Shown here: in pieces, positions 14,950-20,191 of the stretch
Position numbering within the stretch: position 1 is the stretch's first letter
How the letters are laid out: each line of letters starts with the position of its first letter
IMG/VR virus record: IMGVR_UViG_3300042516_001613
Location: 1 to 20,191 of that record
Source: a virus
Strand: one strand, 5' to 3'
Length of the DNA stretch: 20,191 nt
Translations under genes and position numbers: made by a program
Notes under the pieces: generated by a model
The model's input: the letters and a program-made list of their open reading frames with translations, nothing else
Told to the model about the DNA's origin: nothing
Database searches by the model: none

Positions 14950-15132
14950 GTGCCTAGGTGTCCATGGTGTGATCATATCAGTGAGCTAAAGTACCAAGGC
15001 TTCTGCTCAAAGGAATGCTTAGACGATGCAGGCCATGAGTATGAGAAGTACCTAGACAAGTTCAATGATTACATGGCAGGTTATCCAGTAACATTCGAGA
15101 AGATCAGGCGTAAGAAGAAGGAGGAGCAATGA
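14950..15132 (+). CDS. 60-residue zinc-ribbon-like microprotein
   Basis: The protein starts with GTG, 7 bases after AAGGAG, and begins MPRCPWCDH. Cysteines at 4, 7, 19 and 23 (CPWC ... CSKEC) form a compact zinc site, followed by a charged helix (HEYEKYLDKFNDYM) and a basic C-terminus (IRRKKKEEQ). The stop TGA overlaps the ATG of the next gene, so the two are probably co-translated. The CxxC-x11-CxxxC layout resembles small treble-clef or FCS-type fingers, which bind nucleic acid or protein. No specific family is recognised. Confidence 0.8.
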   Translation: MPRCPWCDHISELKYQGFCSKECLDDAGHEYEKYLDKFNDYMAGYPVTFEKIRRKKKEEQ

Positions 15133-15356
15133 TTTGCCAAGCCATGAATGGCAAGCGGCTATGTACCTATGATGGTATCCGTACTGTCAAGGGTGGCAAG
15201 CTACTATGTCTGGTACATATCGACTCATTCTTTAAGGGTGAACAGATCAAGTGGGCGCCAAAGCGCCTGCTCTCATGGGAAGTTGAGCGCCGCGCATCGG
15301 CAGCAGCCGAACGCTACCGTATCAACAAGCTAAATGAGGAGGTATACCGTGCCTAA
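15129..15356 (+). CDS. 75-residue basic protein with possible C3H site
   Basis: The frame begins MICQAMNGKRLCTYDG. C3, C12, C27 and H30 (CLVH) could hold one zinc ion. The second half is a basic helix (WEVERRASAAAERYRINKLNEEVYRA). The ATG shares ATGA with the stop of the previous gene, with GGAGG four bases upstream. Its own last codons contain the ribosome site (GAGGAGG) and GTG start of the next gene. It forms the middle of a four-gene overlapping block (14950-15647). Function unknown. Confidence 0.8.
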   Translation: MICQAMNGKRLCTYDGIRTVKGGKLLCLVHIDSFFKGEQIKWAPKRLLSWEVERRASAAAERYRINKLNEEVYRA

Positions 15357-15537
15357 TGAACCATATGTAACAATCGGTTGTATAAACTGCAGCAAGCTAA
15401 GGGTATATAAAGATTCATTCGGAAACTGGATTAGAATAGTAGACTTGCCTAAGTTCTGCGATGATTGCGGAGAGGCATACCTCGCAAGCTATATAGAATA
15501 TGTAGTCCCAACATCAGAGAAAGGAGGTAATGAATAA
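15349..15537 (+). CDS. 62-residue four-Cys zinc-ribbon microprotein
   Basis: The start is GTG at 15349, five bases after GAGGAGGT; an in-frame ATG 15 bases upstream overlaps that ribosome site and is rejected. The sequence has C11/C14 (CINC) and C37/C40 (CDDC), separated by a beta-like stretch (VYKDSFGNWIRIVDLP), a classic zinc-ribbon spacing. The C-terminus is acidic/polar. It overlaps the previous gene by 8 bases and the next by one base (TAATG). Possibly an adaptor or nucleic-acid-binding protein; no family recognised. Confidence 0.8.
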   Translation: MPNEPYVTIGCINCSKLRVYKDSFGNWIRIVDLPKFCDDCGEAYLASYIEYVVPTSEKGGNE

Positions 15538-15647
15538 TGGATTTAGCAGCATTTCTATGGACAGTAATCGCTTCCATCATTGGAACAGTAGTAGGCATTG
15601 TCATTCTTAGTGTCGCAGACAAAGCTTATGGTATCTTCAAGAACTAG
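15537..15647 (+). CDS. 36-residue single-span membrane microprotein
   Basis: The peptide starts MDLAAFLWTVIASIIG and continues TVVGIVILSVADKAYGIFKN. Residues 3-26 form one hydrophobic span, with DKAYGIFKN as a short, positively charged tail, suggesting the C-terminus stays in the cytoplasm. Its ATG overlaps the preceding stop (TAATG), with AAGGAGGT nine bases upstream, so it is clearly part of the operon. It is the second membrane microprotein of this arm after 13703-13780. The function is unknown; a small holin-like or membrane-protein-modulating role is possible. Confidence 0.75.
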   Translation: MDLAAFLWTVIASIIGTVVGIVILSVADKAYGIFKN

Positions 15648-15655
15648 TCATCAAC

Positions 15656-15779
15656 GAGTCGGGTAGCAGACCGACTCACCCAGGTAGGGATGGGGTAGCC
15701 AGCGGCAGGCTACCCCAATCCCTCTCAATAAGAGAAGCGTGATAAACCTGGCGAAAGCGCAAGCGTTGGCGTGTGCTTT
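15656..15779 (+). ncRNA. Structured interval: candidate noncoding RNA or 5' leader
   Basis: Several stems occur in a row. GAGTCGG/CCGACTC lies at 15656-15677 (8-base loop). AGGGAT-GGGGTAGCC pairs with GGCTACCCC-AATCCCT at 15686-15723 (15 pairs, one bulged A, loop AGCGGCA). CTCT-CAATA-AGAG lies at 15722-15734, and AAAGCGCA/TGTGCTTT with one wobble at 15754-15779. There is no open frame. The repeat GATAAACCTGGCGAA (15741-15755) separates the halves. Whether it is a separate RNA, a terminator complex or a regulatory leader for 15845 is not known. Confidence 0.5.
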
Positions 15780-15786
15780 TGCTTGT

Positions 15787-15832
15787 GGCGGGGGGTGTTC
15801 CCTCGCCCGTATTAGAAGCTGCCTAATGGCAG
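15787..15832 (+). promoter_or_regulatory. Two-hairpin intergenic element
   Basis: GGC-G-GGGGG pairs with CCCTCGCC (bulged G, one wobble, loop TGTT), then CGTATTAGAAG, then CTGCC-TAAT-GGCAG (15819-15832), then the AAGGAGG ribosome site of the gene at 15845. The layout matches 14409-14457. Confidence 0.7.
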
Positions 15833-15844
15833 AAGGAGGAAGCT

Positions 15845-16246
15845 ATGGAAGACAGGGTCAAGGTAGACCTACAGTTTGGGTTCCAGCGTGAACAAGCAGA
15901 AGAAGCATTAGCTATCCTAATCTCAGGATACTATATGCTTGAGTCATTCCAGAAAGCAAAGCATCGTTTCCGAAGCAACTATCCTGAGGTGTTCACATCA
16001 TCCGAAGAGATGATGATTGCTGATGGCCTGACACAGACAGAAGCAGAGAGCAATACTATTCAGGCATTAGAACAGTACTTTGATTTGCTTGGCAAGATGG
16101 TATACATGCTGGGTTATGAGCTAGCTCAAGAGCTAGGCGCTCCATTCCCAGAGGAAGAGACCATCGTTGCACATCGTCAGGTATCAGACCTAGATCAAGA
16201 GGAGGTGATGAATGAACTAAATCGTATCATGAATACCAATAACTAA
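15845..16246 (+). CDS. Unknown helical phage protein, 133 residues
   Basis: The start ATG is 7 bases after AGAAGGAGG. The protein looks almost all helical and acidic: REQAEEALAILISGYYML, FQKAKHRFRSNYPEVF, an acidic middle (SSEEMMIADGLTQTEAES), QALEQYFDLLGKMVYMLGYELAQELG, then a C-terminal helix (LDQEEVMNELNRIMN). It contains no Cys. It opens the tightly packed second half of the rightward arm, where intergenic hairpins largely stop. No family recognised and no catalytic motif seen. Confidence 0.82.
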   Translation: MEDRVKVDLQFGFQREQAEEALAILISGYYMLESFQKAKHRFRSNYPEVFTSSEEMMIADGLTQTEAESNTIQALEQYFDLLGKMVYMLGYELAQELGAPFPEEETIVAHRQVSDLDQEEVMNELNRIMNTNN

Positions 16247-16255
16247 GGAGGTACA

Positions 16256-16513
16256 ATGGTTGACAGTAACGAAGTGGAGTTGACAGTACCACCACAGGAT
16301 CCTGATGTATCTTGTGATGGTGTCAATCACCACGTAAAGGTAGAGTTTGTAACCTACTACACCTTACCGGATAATGTCTGGCGCAAGTGGGCCAATGGCA
16401 CTGCCGATCAGGTGAAGGAAGAGGTTGCTAAACTAAAAGCAACAGCAGACAATGACACATCAGTGTTCATTGATTACTGCTGCGAAGCATGCAAGGAGGA
16501 AGGTAATGGCTGA
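16256..16513 (+). CDS. Unknown acidic protein with C-terminal Cys cluster, 85 residues
   Basis: The start ATG follows TAAGGAGGTACA. The protein has an acidic N-terminus, C20 and H25/H26, a beta-like VKVEFVTYYTLPDNVW, a helix (DQVKEEVAKLKATA), then CCEAC (C75, C76, C79) near the C-terminus. C20/His plus the CxxC pair could form a zinc site bringing the ends together. The last 8 bases overlap the next gene, whose ribosome site (AAGGAGGAAGG) lies in this gene's final codons. Function unknown. Confidence 0.8.
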   Translation: MVDSNEVELTVPPQDPDVSCDGVNHHVKVEFVTYYTLPDNVWRKWANGTADQVKEEVAKLKATADNDTSVFIDYCCEACKEEGNG

Positions 16514-16943
16514 CATTGGAGATTTCAAGGAGCAACTAGAGTCTGTCCAGTCTAGCATTGAATCAGCTGGGTACAGTGCAGACCAAGCAGCAGATGAAGC
16601 GAAGGCTGCTTATCAGAACATTGATGCTGCACTAGCAGTCATTGGTGATCTTGTTGACAGTGTTGATAGCATCATCGGCTACAGCAAGCATGACCTAGAG
16701 GTAGCAATGCGCCACCTCAGTGTCATCGGCAGGCTGCAGGCCATGTATCTTAACCGGCTCGACAATGTGGTTGAGAACAATCACATTCCAGACAAGGTTA
16801 AGTTCGCTAACTTCATTGCATTCCTGGAGGCTATCACCAGCTGGGAAGGTAGCCAAATGGTATGGGATAAAGAGTATAAGATCGAGTCTTACTATGAGAA
16901 CTCGACTTATGGATATAAGACTGCAAAGTCAGAGGAGGTCTAA
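16506..16943 (+). CDS. Unknown coiled-coil-like protein, 145 residues
   Basis: The start is the ATG at 16506, 4 bases after GGAGGAAGG, and not an upstream in-frame ATG inside the previous gene. Residues 1-60 have a heptad-like pattern (FKEQLESVQSSIESAGYSADQAADEAKAAYQNI, split by acidic residues), suggesting an oligomerising coil. A helical middle (HDLEVAMRHLSVIGRLQAMYLNRL) and a Tyr-rich tail (YKIESYYENSTYGYKT) follow. It overlaps the previous gene by 8 bases and is one base from the next start. No family recognised. Confidence 0.82.
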   Translation: MADIGDFKEQLESVQSSIESAGYSADQAADEAKAAYQNIDAALAVIGDLVDSVDSIIGYSKHDLEVAMRHLSVIGRLQAMYLNRLDNVVENNHIPDKVKFANFIAFLEAITSWEGSQMVWDKEYKIESYYENSTYGYKTAKSEEV

Positions 16944-16944
16944 C

Positions 16945-17394
16945 ATGGCAACCAAGAATACTGAAAAGTGTGGAGCACCTAAGCTTAAGGAACTACAGGC
17001 TGAGTTCAATCAGCAGGTAAGCGTACAAGTAGATAGCGCAAGCATCGTTGCTTTGATCATGAAGGCTTCATTGCCTGAGCTGGCCAAGCAAGTAGCCAAG
17101 GGCAATAGCTACCATAACTCTGTCAATGGTGCTATCAAGGCGTTGAATACAGCAACCGCTCTTGACCTTAAGGTTACAGAGATTAACGATGCATGGGATG
17201 GGTATCACGGATTCAACACTGTCCTAAGCGATGCTGGCATGCTTCGTCAGTGGCGAGCGCAGCGTCCAGGCTGTGACTTCACTGAGAATGTAGACACAGC
17301 TGATCTGTACGATAGTACAGTAGCCGAGGTTCACATCACCTTCAGCAAGAAGCTGAAGGACAAGAAGTTCTTGGCATCAAAGGGTGTCAAGTAA
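16945..17394 (+). CDS. Unknown phage protein, 149 residues
   Basis: The start is the ATG at 16945, after GAGGAGGTCTAAC, one base after the previous stop; earlier in-frame starts lie within the neighbouring gene. The N-terminus is basic (MATKNTEKCGAPKLKELQ), followed by helices (SIVALIMKASLPELAKQVAKG, NGAIKALNTATALDLKV), an aromatic segment (INDAWDGYHGFNTVL), and a C-terminal strand and basic tail (AEVHITFSKKLKDKKFL). No known motif. It is followed by a stable hairpin before the next gene. Confidence 0.82.
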   Translation: MATKNTEKCGAPKLKELQAEFNQQVSVQVDSASIVALIMKASLPELAKQVAKGNSYHNSVNGAIKALNTATALDLKVTEINDAWDGYHGFNTVLSDAGMLRQWRAQRPGCDFTENVDTADLYDSTVAEVHITFSKKLKDKKFLASKGVK

Positions 17395-17411
17395 TAGCTA
17401 AGTAGGGTGCA

Positions 17412-17450
17412 GCCGGATGGGTTAGAGGTGTGGTTCACCACCCATCCGGC
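17412..17450 (+). promoter_or_regulatory. Nested intergenic hairpin
   Basis: GCCGGATGGGT pairs perfectly with ACCCATCCGGC (11 pairs). Inside it, GGTG-TGGTT-CACC forms a second stem after four unpaired bases. It lies between the stop at 17394 and the GAAGGAG ribosome site of the gene at 17473. No U run follows. It is the only strong intergenic hairpin in the second half of the arm and its sequence differs from the AGGG/CCCT family. Confidence 0.8.
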
Positions 17451-17472
17451 ACACGCTACGGAAGGAGTAGTT

Positions 17473-17805
17473 ATGTGTGAGAAGTATAATGGCTGGACTA
17501 ACTGGGAAACATGGAACGCAGCGTTATGGATTGGTGAAGTAGATGGAATGGGAGATGAGATCTTTGCTCAGGCTCTCAAAGAAATCGAAGCCAACACAGA
17601 CGATGACACTGTAGATATCCCAACAGCTAAGTACGCTCTATCCAAATGGCTCGAAGAGTTCTCGACGGAGATGTTCTTTGGACACATTGACAGAGACGAA
17701 CTGCACGGGCCAGCAGCAGATGCCATCTATGTAGGTTACATTCCATCTGTCGATTGGTATTCAATCGCAGAACATTATATCAAAGATGCACAGGAGGGAC
17801 TATGA
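17473..17805 (+). CDS. NGWTNWETW family protein (DUF7249-like)
   Basis: The protein has 110 residues from the ATG at 17473, 6 bases after GAAGGAG. The N-terminus KYNGWTNWETWNAALWI is the hallmark of a small family found in phages, plasmids and haloarchaea, which I recall as DUF7249; the name is from memory. The rest is acidic and helical (FAQALKEIEANTDDDTV, AKYALSKWLEEFSTEMF), ending with a short helical segment that carries DWYSIAEHYI, a motif that often ends family members. Function unknown. It overlaps the next gene by four bases (ATGA). Confidence 0.88.
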   Translation: MCEKYNGWTNWETWNAALWIGEVDGMGDEIFAQALKEIEANTDDDTVDIPTAKYALSKWLEEFSTEMFFGHIDRDELHGPAADAIYVGYIPSVDWYSIAEHYIKDAQEGL

Positions 17806-18413
17806 ATACAGCTATTGAAGGTGGCAAGACAGAGTCAGGTATCCAGTGGGAAACCCATATGGATTATGACTATGACACAACAGATATGCGTAGCGATTTC
17901 TACATCATCGGCACTCGTGGTACCGGCAGGCACATCAAGGTAGATGAGTACTGCGATAGTATGGATGAGTTCGATGCTGCTCTCAAGGCAGAGAGCATCG
18001 TGTACTACCAGCCGCTGTTCATGCTGGCACACAGTGGTGTCAGCGTCAGCCTTGGTGGATACAATGACCCATGGGATAGCGGCCAGTGTGGATTCGCATG
18101 CATCACTCGCAAGATCGCAGACGAATGGGGTCTACTGCCACATCAGTACGAGGGATTCCTTCGTGATGCGGTAGAGAACTTCGACGCCTACCTCAGAGGT
18201 GAGGTGTTCCGATTCGACATCTATACAGAGAACAAGTGCAAGGAGTGCGGATGCACTAGCACTGAGACACTGGATGGATGCGGAGGGTATGTGTACCCAG
18301 GTGGATATGCTAAGTTCTTTGAGGAAGTAGTAGAACCAGCCATTGCTGAATGCGAGCGACAGCTAGCTGAAGCTGAGCACCAAGCAGAGAAAGGAGTCAG
18401 GTCAGATGATTAG
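17802..18413 (+). CDS. Conserved phage hypothetical protein with HSG...PWDSGQ motif, 203 residues
   Basis: Residues around 73-100 read PLFMLAHSGVSVSLGGYNDPWDSGQCGF. The block 'LxLxxHSGxxxS...PWDSGQxGF' is typical of a widespread family of unknown function in phages and mobile elements (recalled, not searched). A CKECGCTSTETLDGCGGY cluster follows, which may bind zinc, then a charged C-terminal helix (AIAECERQLAEAEHQAE). The start ATG follows GGAGGGACT and shares ATGA with the previous gene; in-frame starts further upstream lie inside that gene. The C-terminal codons overlap the next gene by 8 bases. Confidence 0.87.
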   Translation: MNTAIEGGKTESGIQWETHMDYDYDTTDMRSDFYIIGTRGTGRHIKVDEYCDSMDEFDAALKAESIVYYQPLFMLAHSGVSVSLGGYNDPWDSGQCGFACITRKIADEWGLLPHQYEGFLRDAVENFDAYLRGEVFRFDIYTENKCKECGCTSTETLDGCGGYVYPGGYAKFFEEVVEPAIAECERQLAEAEHQAEKGVRSDD

Positions 18414-18540
18414 TCTTAGAACTATTGGCATTGTTAAGTGTGTCGAATGCAACAAGGTATTCGACCTTGATGTAGAAGAGCAAGCAGCAGAGTGGTACTA
18501 TGGCCACGATTGCTTTATAGAGGAGGAAGATAATGACTAG
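18406..18540 (+). CDS. 44-residue zinc-ribbon-like microprotein
   Basis: The frame begins MISLRTIGIVKCVECNKVF and has C12/C15 (CVEC) and H34/C36 (GHDC), a small zinc-ribbon-type arrangement, then an acidic tail (FIEEEDND). AAGGAGTC lies 8 bases before the ATG. It overlaps both neighbours by 8 bases, the same overlap length at each end, which argues for a real operon member. Function unknown. Confidence 0.75.
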   Translation: MISLRTIGIVKCVECNKVFDLDVEEQAAEWYYGHDCFIEEEDND

Positions 18541-18682
18541 CCGAATCTGTTGGGAATGTGACCAGGCGCTAGCAGAGTATGACGAAGGCCACATCGTTGT
18601 TGACTTCTCTGAATCAGCAGAAGACTGGAAGATCTATTGTGAGGATTGTTGGCAGAGAATGCTGAAAGATAAGGAGGGATGA
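18533..18682 (+). CDS. 49-residue four-Cys microprotein
   Basis: The peptide begins MTSRICWECDQALAEY, with C6/C9 (CWEC) and C36/C39 (CEDC) separated by a beta-like acidic stretch (GHIVVDFSESAEDWKIY), then a short helix (WQRMLKDKEG). The spacing suits a zinc ribbon or a thioredoxin-unrelated redox pair; zinc binding is more likely. The ATG lies 7 bases after GAGGAGGAAG. Adjacent to another Cys microprotein (18406-18540), it may act together with it. Confidence 0.75.
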   Translation: MTSRICWECDQALAEYDEGHIVVDFSESAEDWKIYCEDCWQRMLKDKEG

Positions 18683-18683
18683 G

Positions 18684-18962
18684 ATGGTAAACTTTGATGC
18701 AATGAGAGAGCTAGAGAACCAGACGCAGCTGAAGCATCTCGAAGCAGAGGCAGCGTACATCATGAAGGAAATGATTGACCCTATCCTTGGTTGCACAGTT
18801 GTCAGCGGGTTGGTAGACAGCTCAGACATGGACGGCATGCCCATGTTTGCTAACCCATTCCCAACCATCACATTCCGCAGGCCGGATGGCACGCTGATTG
18901 TGATGATGGTATCAGCGGACGACGAGTGCAACGAAGGCGGACGCCTTATCCAGATAGCATAG
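18684..18962 (+). CDS. Unknown small phage protein, 92 residues
   Basis: The ATG lies one base after the previous stop, with AAGGAGGGATG upstream. The protein is an N-terminal helix (MRELENQTQLKHLEAEAAYIMKEMI) followed by a beta-rich half (GCTVVSGLVDSSDMDGMPMF, TITFRRPDGTLIVMMVSAD) ending GGRLIQIA. RRPDGTLIVMMVSAD resembles a strand-turn-strand ligand- or protein-binding hairpin. No family is recognised. AGGAGG follows the stop for the next gene. Confidence 0.8.
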   Translation: MVNFDAMRELENQTQLKHLEAEAAYIMKEMIDPILGCTVVSGLVDSSDMDGMPMFANPFPTITFRRPDGTLIVMMVSADDECNEGGRLIQIA

Positions 18963-18970
18963 GAGGAACT

Positions 18971-19339
18971 ATGAAGATACTAGACATAGAGCTAAGCGAC
19001 AAAGAGGTAGTCAGCATCTACACTACAGCACTCGAAGGTGGCATTGGATACTGGGCCATCGCAGACGAGTACAAGTGGCAGTACTTGTACGAGGACTGGG
19101 AGAATGACATCGTTCATCCTCTCGAACCAGACCAAGTACTAGTGGTTCTATCCGATACAGAAGACGATGACTTCAAAGATGAGCAGCTAACACCGGCTAA
19201 GATCAGAGCTGGTGTCAAGCTACTCATCGAGAAGTATCCACACATGTATCAAATCCTCGACGATCAGTTCCATGTGGATGCAGATGGAGCTGATGCAGTA
19301 GTACAGCTTGGACTATTCGGTGAGATAGTCTACGGCTAA
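18971..19339 (+). CDS. Conserved phage protein of the LFGEIVYG type, 122 residues
   Basis: The start is the ATG at 18971 after AGGAGGAACT; the longer in-frame alternative begins inside the previous gene. The sequence shows TTALEGGIGYWA early, an acidic middle (SDTEDDDFKDEQLTPAKIRAGVKLLIEKYP), and a C-terminus DADGADAVVQLGLFGEIVYG. These two blocks, ALEGGIxYW and DADxADAxxQLALFGEIVYG, recur in hypothetical proteins of many phages, including actinobacteriophages (from memory). Function is not known. It is the last gene of the rightward arm, and the U-tailed terminator begins 8 bases after its stop. Confidence 0.88.
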   Translation: MKILDIELSDKEVVSIYTTALEGGIGYWAIADEYKWQYLYEDWENDIVHPLEPDQVLVVLSDTEDDDFKDEQLTPAKIRAGVKLLIEKYPHMYQILDDQFHVDADGADAVVQLGLFGEIVYG

Positions 19340-19346
19340 AGACAAA

Positions 19347-19390
19347 GCCCTAACAGTGGATTCCTTCCCCACTGTTAGGGCATTTTTTTT
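19347..19390 (+). terminator. Intrinsic terminator of the rightward arm, possibly bidirectional
   Basis: GCCCTAACAGTGG pairs perfectly with CCACTGTTAGGGC (13 pairs, loop ATTCCTTCC), followed by A and eight T on the plus strand. On the minus strand the same stem is followed by the U-rich TTTGTCTTT, so it may also stop leftward transcripts, for which it lies downstream of the 77-residue gene. It sits exactly between converging genes. Confidence 0.92.
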
Positions 19391-19423
19391 CAAGCGCACC
19401 CACCGTAACAACCTGGCGATAGG

Positions 19424-19657
19424 CTACTGCAGTAGTTCTGGCTTACGCTTTCCCCTAGCTGGAGGTGGTGGAGATTCAGACGGAGGGGTTATTCCTTTCG
19501 CCTGGAGCACAGAGTTTAACAGGGCGAAGGCGGCGTCCCATCCATCGTCGTACCCATCGTCGTATGTTTCCTGCAGCAGCTCCTGCATTTTATGTTCGGT
19601 GTGTTCGCACATCGGTGGCTTGCACTTGCAGTCCACCTCGATAAATACTTTCTTCAT
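19424..19657 (-). CDS. Unknown 77-residue protein downstream of the helicase
   Basis: The start is the ATG at 19657, one base after the helicase stop, using AGGGGG in the final codons of that gene; a longer in-frame start inside the helicase gene is less likely. The protein begins MKKVFIEVDCKCKPPMCEH, with C10, C12, C17, H19 and H22 as a possible metal cluster. An acidic aromatic helix (YDDGYDDGWDAAFALLNSVL) and a Pro-rich basic tail (PPSESPPPPARGKRKPELLQ) follow. Function unknown. Close coupling to the helicase suggests co-expression with replication. Confidence 0.75.
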   Translation of the reverse strand: MKKVFIEVDCKCKPPMCEHTEHKMQELLQETYDDGYDDGWDAAFALLNSVLQAKGITPPSESPPPPARGKRKPELLQ

Positions 19658-19658
19658 G

Positions 19659-20191
19659 TTACCCCCTAAAGCTGGCGGTCGACTTGACAAACTCTAGATC
19701 GCACACACCGGTCGGACCATTGCGGTGCTTGGCAATCTTGCAGCTGACCACCTCAGACTGCTTAGTAAAGTCTGGCTGTTCCTTACGCCAGAGCATGAGC
19801 ACCATGTCTGCATCCTGCTCGATGGCACCGGAGTCACGCAAGTCGGAGAGCCGTGGCTCACCGGTATCACGGTACTCACTCATGCGACTGAGCTGGGACA
19901 GGGCGATGATCGGTACGTCCAGCTCACGGGCGATGCCCTTGAGTGCACGGCTGATGTCGGCTACCTCGTTGACCCTGTTCTGGTCCTTGCCGCTACGGTC
20001 AGGGACCATGAGCTGCAAGTAGTCGACGATGATTAGGTCAACGCCACGCTCAGCTGCAATCTTACGGCACTTCGACCGCATCACAGATGGGCTGGCAGTT
20101 GGCGAGTCATCAACGTAGATGCCTAGCTTAGACACCGTATTGGCCCAGTCCTCCAGGTCGCTGAGCTGCACCATGTCTAGCCCACCGTTGC
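19659..20191 (-). CDS. dnaB: DnaB-type replicative helicase, C-terminal part (cut by window edge)
   Basis: The frame is open to the right edge, so only the last ~177 residues are visible and the Walker A loop and N-terminal domain are outside. The RecA-like ATPase core shows LIIVDYLQLM (Walker B, acidic residue D), then a linker with the typical NEVADISRALKGIARELDVP, then IALSQLSR (sensor-type Gln), PRLSDLRDSGAIEQDADMVL (highly conserved DnaB block) and CKIAKHRNGPTG, which carries the arginine-finger region. These motifs in this order identify a hexameric 5'-3' helicase that unwinds the fork and would interact with a primase. The 3' end is TAA at 19659, followed by a coupled small gene. Confidence 0.95.
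   Translation of the reverse strand, partial: NGGLDMVQLSDLEDWANTVSKLGIYVDDSPTASPSVMRSKCRKIAAERGVDLIIVDYLQLMVPDRSGKDQNRVNEVADISRALKGIARELDVPIIALSQLSRMSEYRDTGEPRLSDLRDSGAIEQDADMVLMLWRKEQPDFTKQSEVVSCKIAKHRNGPTGVCDLEFVKSTASFRG

Larger units (their letters stand above)
14274..19419 (+). repeat. Dispersed short repeat AACCTGGCGA (four copies)
   Basis: The decamer AACCTGGCGA lies at 14274, 14921-14930 region (start 14920), 15745 and 19410, always intergenic and on the plus strand. The middle two copies share the longer GATAAACCTGGCGAA exactly (14916-14930 and 15741-15755). Two copies lie close after CCGTAACAA sequences. The span given covers first to last copy; the repeat is not continuous. No function is known. 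Confidence 0.6.

Noticed and set aside
15656-15779. tRNA or tmRNA
   Set aside because: The stems do not form a cloverleaf; no T-loop consensus or CCA end is seen.
12928-15832. CRISPR-like array
   Set aside because: The repeats are unequal hairpins separated by genes, not identical repeats with uniform spacers.
19424-19435. Perfect 12-base palindrome CTACTGCAGTAG
   Set aside because: It lies over the stop codon and last codons of the 77-residue gene, is single-copy as far as I can see, and may well be chance.

Overview
The window is part of the genome of a double-stranded DNA tailed bacteriophage. Three genes support this: a large terminase subunit, a collagen/collar tail fibre, and a DnaB-type replicative helicase that runs off the right edge. 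Strong AAGGAGG ribosome-binding sites, short overlaps between neighbouring genes and many very small genes fit the same picture. The host cannot be read from the sequence. Strong Shine-Dalgarno sites and a few family resemblances (the holin-like gene ending in LNPDDVAFGR, the LFGEIVYG protein) make an aquatic Gram-positive or actinobacterial host plausible, but this is inference. No tRNA, rRNA, integrase, transposase or CRISPR array was seen.

Left arm (1-12704, all leftward): the virion and packaging module. Transcription starts in a control region at about 12.7-12.8 kb. It reads a giant 2255-residue probable virion protein with a glycine-zipper C-terminus, an HELLH zinc-metallopeptidase-like protein, a collagen-repeat tail fibre with its own upstream promoter-like element, a 54-residue Cys-rich protein, a zinc/HTH protein that is a small-terminase candidate, a holin-like membrane protein, three small basic proteins (one of the DUF6321 type), the large terminase, and the first part of an unknown gene cut by the left edge. 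Nearly all junctions in the second half of this operon overlap by 1-17 bases.

Centre (12705-13037): a divergent control region. It holds two tandem AT-rich leftward promoter-like elements resembling the one before the fibre gene, a leftward-acting intrinsic terminator that would shield them, and a structured rightward leader.

Right arm (13038-19339, all rightward): about 18 small genes, mostly unknown. They include two paralogues with an OB-like strand pattern, a run of Cys-rich (zinc-ribbon-like) microproteins, two single-span membrane microproteins, and members of recurrent phage hypothetical families (DUF4313-like, NGWTNWETW/DUF7249-like, HSG...PWDSGQ, LFGEIVYG). Between 12.9 and 15.85 kb the genes are separated by a repeated family of GC-rich hairpins with a shared AGGG-loop-CCCT core and a CCGTAAYAA tail. 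Several have compensatory changes and some have GNRA loops. A ~200-base structured interval at 15.65-15.84 kb is a candidate noncoding RNA or leader. A U-tailed terminator at 19347-19390 ends this arm.

Right end (19424-20191, leftward): a 77-residue unknown gene follows the helicase gene. The rightward island is therefore an early/accessory-type module inserted between leftward replication and leftward structural modules. The most unusual features are the hairpin family with its associated short repeats, and the microprotein array it punctuates.
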